From assembly GCA_900551585.1 (NCBI GenBank), contig URWU01000081.1, positions 1-6,882 on the forward strand: a stretch of DNA of 6,882 nt. Reading direction: 5' to 3'. Each line of letters begins with the position of its first letter. Position 1 is the stretch's first letter. The notes under the pieces are model-generated. The model was not told the DNA's origin. It worked only from the letters and a program-made list of their open reading frames with translations, and ran no database searches. The stretch is from an uncultured Alphaproteobacteria bacterium (GTDB lineage Bacteria; Pseudomonadota; Alphaproteobacteria; RF32; CAG-239). The translations under genes and the position numbers were made by a program. Shown here piece after piece: positions 4,192-6,882 of the stretch.

Positions 4192-6621
4192 ATGTTGAGT
4201 TTGAAAAAAATCGGTGCCTTTACCTCAGCGGCTTTGCTGATGCTGGCAGCGTTTACAGGCAACGCCTGTGCCTCGGAAATCGACTTGAATATCCCCGTGC
4301 TCGACGTTGATTACAATATCTTTGGTTATGCTATTACCGGTTCTCAAATCTTGTTCTATGGTTTGGGAATTTGTGTATTAGGACTTATTTTCGGATGGTA
4401 TGAGTTTATTAAAATCAAAAACATGCCGGCGCATAAATCTATGCTCGACGTGTCTAATTTGATTTATACCACCTGCAAAACTTATATGAAACAGCAGGCA
4501 AAACTGCTGGTTGTTTTGGAAATTTTCATTGCAGCCTGCATTTTCTACTATTTCTTTGGTTTGCAGAACACGCCGCTGCCGAAAGTTTTGACAATTCTCG
4601 GCTGGTCGCTGCTGGGTATTCTCGGTTCTTACTGTGTGGCCTGGTTCGGTATGCGTATTAATACTTATGCCAACTCCCGTACCGCCTTTGATTCCCTCAA
4701 AGGTAAAGCCTATTCGGTTATGAGCCTGCCTTTGCGCTCAGGTATGTCAATCGGCGTTATGCTGATTTGTGTTGAATTGATTTTGATGATTATCATTCTG
4801 CTGTTTGTTTCCCGCGAGAATGCCGGCGCATGCTTTATCGGTTTTGCCATTGGTGAATCTCTCGGTGCTTCGGCGTTGCGTATCTGCGGCGGTATCTTTA
4901 CCAAAATTGCCGATATCGGTGCTGACCTGATGAAGATTATTTTCAAAATTGATGAAGACGATGCCCGCAACCCGGGCGTGATTGCCGACTGCGTCGGTGA
5001 CAATGCCGGCGACTCTGTCGGACCTACCGCTGACGGTTTTGAAACTTACGGCGTGACCGGTGTGGCTCTCATCAGCTTTATCGTTCTCGGTGCCGGCATG
5101 ATGTATATGCCGAACGGCGAACTTGCTCTGATGCAGAACGGTATTGATATTCAGGCGCGTTTGATTGTCTGGATTTTCACCATGCGTCTGTTGATGATTG
5201 TCACCTCTATGGTTTCTTACTGGCTGAACTCAAAAGTCTGCAAAGCCATTTTCGGCGAGAGAAAATCTTTCAACTTTGAAACCCCGCTGACCTCTCTGGT
5301 TTGGTTTACATCAATTATTTCCATTCTGGTTACTTTCGGCGTTTCTTATATCATGATTGGTGATATGAGTGATGACTTGTGGTGGAAACTTTCCATTATC
5401 ATTTCCTGCGGTACTTTGGCTGCGGCTTTGATTCCGGAATTTACCAAAGCTTTCACTTCTTCAAAATCCAAACATGTGGCCGAAATTGTCAATGCCAGCC
5501 GCGAAGCCGGTGCTTCTCTGAACATCATCTCCGGTATTGTTGCCGGTAACTTCTCCGCTTTCTGGAACGGTTTGGTTATCGTCGGTTTGATGGCAATTGC
5601 TTATGTGACCTCAACAACAGGGCTTGATCCTTACATGGTTTATCCGACCGTGTTTGCGTTCGGTCTGGTTGCTTTCGGTATGCTCGGCATGGGCCCTGTG
5701 ACGATTGCCGTTGACAGCTATGGTCCGGTAACTGATAACGCCCAGTCTGTCTTTGAGCTTTCTCAGATTGAAGAAATCAAAGGCATTGGCAAAGAGATTG
5801 AAAAAGACTACGGTTTCAAACCCGACTTTGAACAAGGCAAACAGCTGCTGGAAGAAAATGATTCTGCCGGCAATACCTTCAAAGCCACAGCAAAACCGGT
5901 CTTAATCGGTACGGCCGTTATCGGTGCGACAACCATGATTTTCTCAATCATTTTGCTGCTGAATCTGAAATTGATGCTGCTTGATCCGAATGTTCTGTTT
6001 GGTATGATTTTAGGCGGTGCGGTCATTTACTGGTTCTCCGGTGCGTCCATGCAGGCGGTTTCAACCGGTGCTTACCGTGCTGTTAACTACATCAAAGAGC
6101 ATATTCATCTGGACGGCAAACAAGCTGCTTCGGAAGCTGATACCAAAAAGGTGGTCAAAATCTGCACGCAATATGCGCAGAAAGGCATGCTGAACATCTT
6201 TATTGTGATTTTCTCTTTCACAATTGCGTTCGCCTGCTTTGATGCCAACCTGTTTGCCAGCTATCTGATTTCGATTGCCATTTTCGGCCTGTTCCAAGCT
6301 CTGTTTATGGCGAATGCCGGCGGTGCCTGGGATAATGCCAAAAAAGTGGTTGAAGTCGATTTGCATGAAAAAGGTACAGACCTGCATGCGGCAACCGTTG
6401 TCGGCGATACCGTCGGCGATCCCTACAAAGACACATCTTCCGTGGCTCTGAACCCCATCATCAAGTTTACAACCCTCTTCGGTTTGTTAGCAGTTGAGAT
6501 GGCAGTAGCAGCTCCACGTTGTGTTTCCTTGGGGCTTGGTATTTTCTTCTTTATCGTGGGACTGATTTTTGTTCTGAAGTCTTTCTACGGGATGAGGATA
6601 GAAACCACAAAGAACTTATAA
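4192..6621 (+). CDS. hppA: Membrane-bound proton-translocating pyrophosphatase, divergent, K+-independent type
   Basis: This is an 809-residue integral membrane pyrophosphatase, which hydrolyses cytoplasmic PPi and pumps H+ (possibly Na+) outward. Catalytic motifs are intact. DEDDARNP lies at 254-261, D266-x-x-GD270-x-x-GD274 follows and continues to D281, VDSYGPVTDNA spans about 507-517, GGAWDNAKK spans 710-718, and GDTVGDPYKDTS spans 738-749. Residue 564 in GNTFKA (560-565) is Lys at the position where K+-dependent enzymes have Ala, which points to the K+-independent subfamily. The neighbouring Thr typical of that subfamily is replaced by Ala567. Other departures include GADLMKIIFKIDEDD in place of the usual GADLVGKVE..., and an added stretch near 528-558 before GNTFKA. 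An N-terminal signal-like segment ending ACASE (residues 1-29) precedes the first core helices. AAGGA at 4179-4183 lies eight bases before the ATG. No convincing promoter was found. The stop codon lies in the outer arm of a large palindrome. Confidence 0.95.
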   Translation: MLSLKKIGAFTSAALLMLAAFTGNACASEIDLNIPVLDVDYNIFGYAITGSQILFYGLGICVLGLIFGWYEFIKIKNMPAHKSMLDVSNLIYTTCKTYMKQQAKLLVVLEIFIAACIFYYFFGLQNTPLPKVLTILGWSLLGILGSYCVAWFGMRINTYANSRTAFDSLKGKAYSVMSLPLRSGMSIGVMLICVELILMIIILLFVSRENAGACFIGFAIGESLGASALRICGGIFTKIADIGADLMKIIFKIDEDDARNPGVIADCVGDNAGDSVGPTADGFETYGVTGVALISFIVLGAGMMYMPNGELALMQNGIDIQARLIVWIFTMRLLMIVTSMVSYWLNSKVCKAIFGERKSFNFETPLTSLVWFTSIISILVTFGVSYIMIGDMSDDLWWKLSIIISCGTLAAALIPEFTKAFTSSKSKHVAEIVNASREAGASLNIISGIVAGNFSAFWNGLVIVGLMAIAYVTSTTGLDPYMVYPTVFAFGLVAFGMLGMGPVTIAVDSYGPVTDNAQSVFELSQIEEIKGIGKEIEKDYGFKPDFEQGKQLLEENDSAGNTFKATAKPVLIGTAVIGATTMIFSIILLLNLKLMLLDPNVLFGMILGGAVIYWFSGASMQAVSTGAYRAVNYIKEHIHLDGKQAASEADTKKVVKICTQYAQKGMLNIFIVIFSFTIAFACFDANLFASYLISIAIFGLFQALFMANAGGAWDNAKKVVEVDLHEKGTDLHAATVVGDTVGDPYKDTSSVALNPIIKFTTLFGLLAVEMAVAAPRCVSLGLGIFFFIVGLIFVLKSFYGMRIETTKNL

Positions 6622-6724
6622 TGGCCTCCTAATACAGAAACTGCGAGTGGCGGAAAATTCACGTAGTATAATCTACGCTAAAATTTTCCGCCCTCTGGTT
6701 TCTTATTATTAGGCTCATTATAAG
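6615..6724. repeat. 110-bp interrupted palindrome covering the hppA stop codon (MITE-like)
   Basis: Five perfectly complementary blocks nest around one centre. CTTATAATG (6615-6623) pairs with CATTATAAG (6716-6724). CCTAATA (6628-6634) pairs with TATTAGG (6707-6713). AGAAAC (6636-6641) pairs with GTTTCT (6698-6703). GGCGGAAAATT (6649-6659) pairs with AATTTTCCGCC (6682-6692). CGTAG (6662-6666) pairs with CTACG (6673-6677), with loop TATAAT. That is 38 base pairs separated by small bulges. No T tract follows. It could be a miniature inverted-repeat element or a stabilising 3' hairpin. The outer arm supplies the last Leu codon and the TAA of hppA. Confidence 0.8.
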
Positions 6725-6746
6725 CCCTTTGTCACATTGTTAGCTA

Positions 6747-6793
6747 AACAATAAAATGCGGTGAGGTGAAAACCAAGCCGCGTTTTTATTGTT
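6747..6793 (+). terminator. Hairpin terminator downstream of hppA
   Basis: AACAATAAAA (6747-6756) pairs with TTTTATTGTT (6784-6793). Inside are GCGG/CCGC (6758-6761 with 6778-6781) and a GGT-GAAA-ACC tetraloop hairpin (6765-6774). The GC-rich inner stem followed by TTTTT works as an intrinsic terminator for plus-strand transcripts. The A-rich left arm may do the same in reverse. Confidence 0.7.
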
Positions 6794-6824
6794 GGGTTTA
6801 TAAAAATTTGGCCGGGCTTTTTTG

Positions 6825-6853
6825 TTGACAAAAACCGGCAATCGTTTTATTTT
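6825..6853 (+). promoter_or_regulatory. Promoter pointing out of the right edge
   Basis: A perfect -35 box TTGACA (6825-6830) is followed after 17 bases by TATTTT (6848-6853). A small hairpin CTATC-CCC-GATAG lies at 6854-6866. The -35 box sits inside an inverted repeat: GCCGG 6811-6815 and CCGGC 6835-6839, with TTTTTG 6819-6824 and CAAAAA 6829-6834 inside. The transcribed gene lies outside the window. Confidence 0.6.
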
Positions 6854-6869
6854 CTATCCCCGATAGGAA

Positions 6870-6882
6870 CTGTCTCTTATAC
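6870..6882 (-). other. Nextera mosaic-end remnant (non-biological)
   Basis: CTGTCTCTTATAC is the start of the reverse-complement Tn5 mosaic end used in Nextera libraries. It mirrors the adapter at the left edge. Confidence 0.95.

Noticed and set aside
6061..6387. Minus-strand open frame of 108 codons inside hppA
   Set aside because: It is a shadow of a strongly conserved coding region (GGAWDNAKK) on the other strand. The same applies to the other minus-strand frames in hppA and in the LysR, PEBP and XRE genes.
1..6882. CRISPR array, tRNA or rRNA genes
   Set aside because: No regularly spaced repeats, no tRNA T-loop/anticodon pattern and no rRNA segment were seen. The 16S-like bases at 1835-1844 are only a short match.

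Overview
The window reads as chromosomal DNA from a low-to-moderate GC Gram-negative bacterium, most likely an uncultured alphaproteobacterium from a host-associated or gut metagenome. The main reason is the XRE regulator at 2577-2999. It has the 'VGxRLxLRR...LGISQ...LSFQQVQKYEKGxxRI' pattern typical of alphaproteobacterial XRE proteins. Two lipobox lipoproteins support a Gram-negative envelope. The taxonomic placement is an inference. Both ends carry Nextera transposon-adapter sequence (1-28 and 6870-6882), so biological sequence runs only from about 29 to 6869.

Layout. (i) 44-928: a LysR-type regulator closed by a clear terminator. (ii) 1024-1524: a YbhB/YbcL-type PEBP protein on the same strand. 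(iii) 1525-2281: a 757-base stretch with no convincing protein gene. It holds a short palindrome, one full copy of an interspersed palindromic repeat, and two adjacent structured RNAs. The first RNA (about 1775-1960) has its own near-consensus promoter and an intrinsic terminator. The second (about 2013-2260) folds into a closed multibranch structure and also ends at an intrinsic terminator, 21 bases before the next gene. (iv) 2282-2999: two overlapping small helix-turn-helix genes, followed by a half copy of the same repeat. (v) 3129-3629 and 3675-3959: two convergent lipoprotein genes sharing a bidirectional terminator. (vi) 4192-6621: a divergent membrane-bound proton pyrophosphatase of 809 residues. 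(vii) 6622-6869: a 110-bp palindrome that includes the pyrophosphatase stop codon, then a terminator-like hairpin, then a consensus promoter pointing out of the window.

The protein genes are mostly unrelated single transcription units, apart from the overlapping HTH pair. The least explained part is the double RNA locus in 1775-2260. RNA 1 carries a stretch very close to the anti-Shine-Dalgarno end of 16S rRNA, together with its exact complement, in alternative hairpins. RNA 2 may be a cis-acting leader of the HTH pair or a free RNA. I could not assign either to a known family. The structures were found by reading inverted repeats by eye and no folding energies were calculated.
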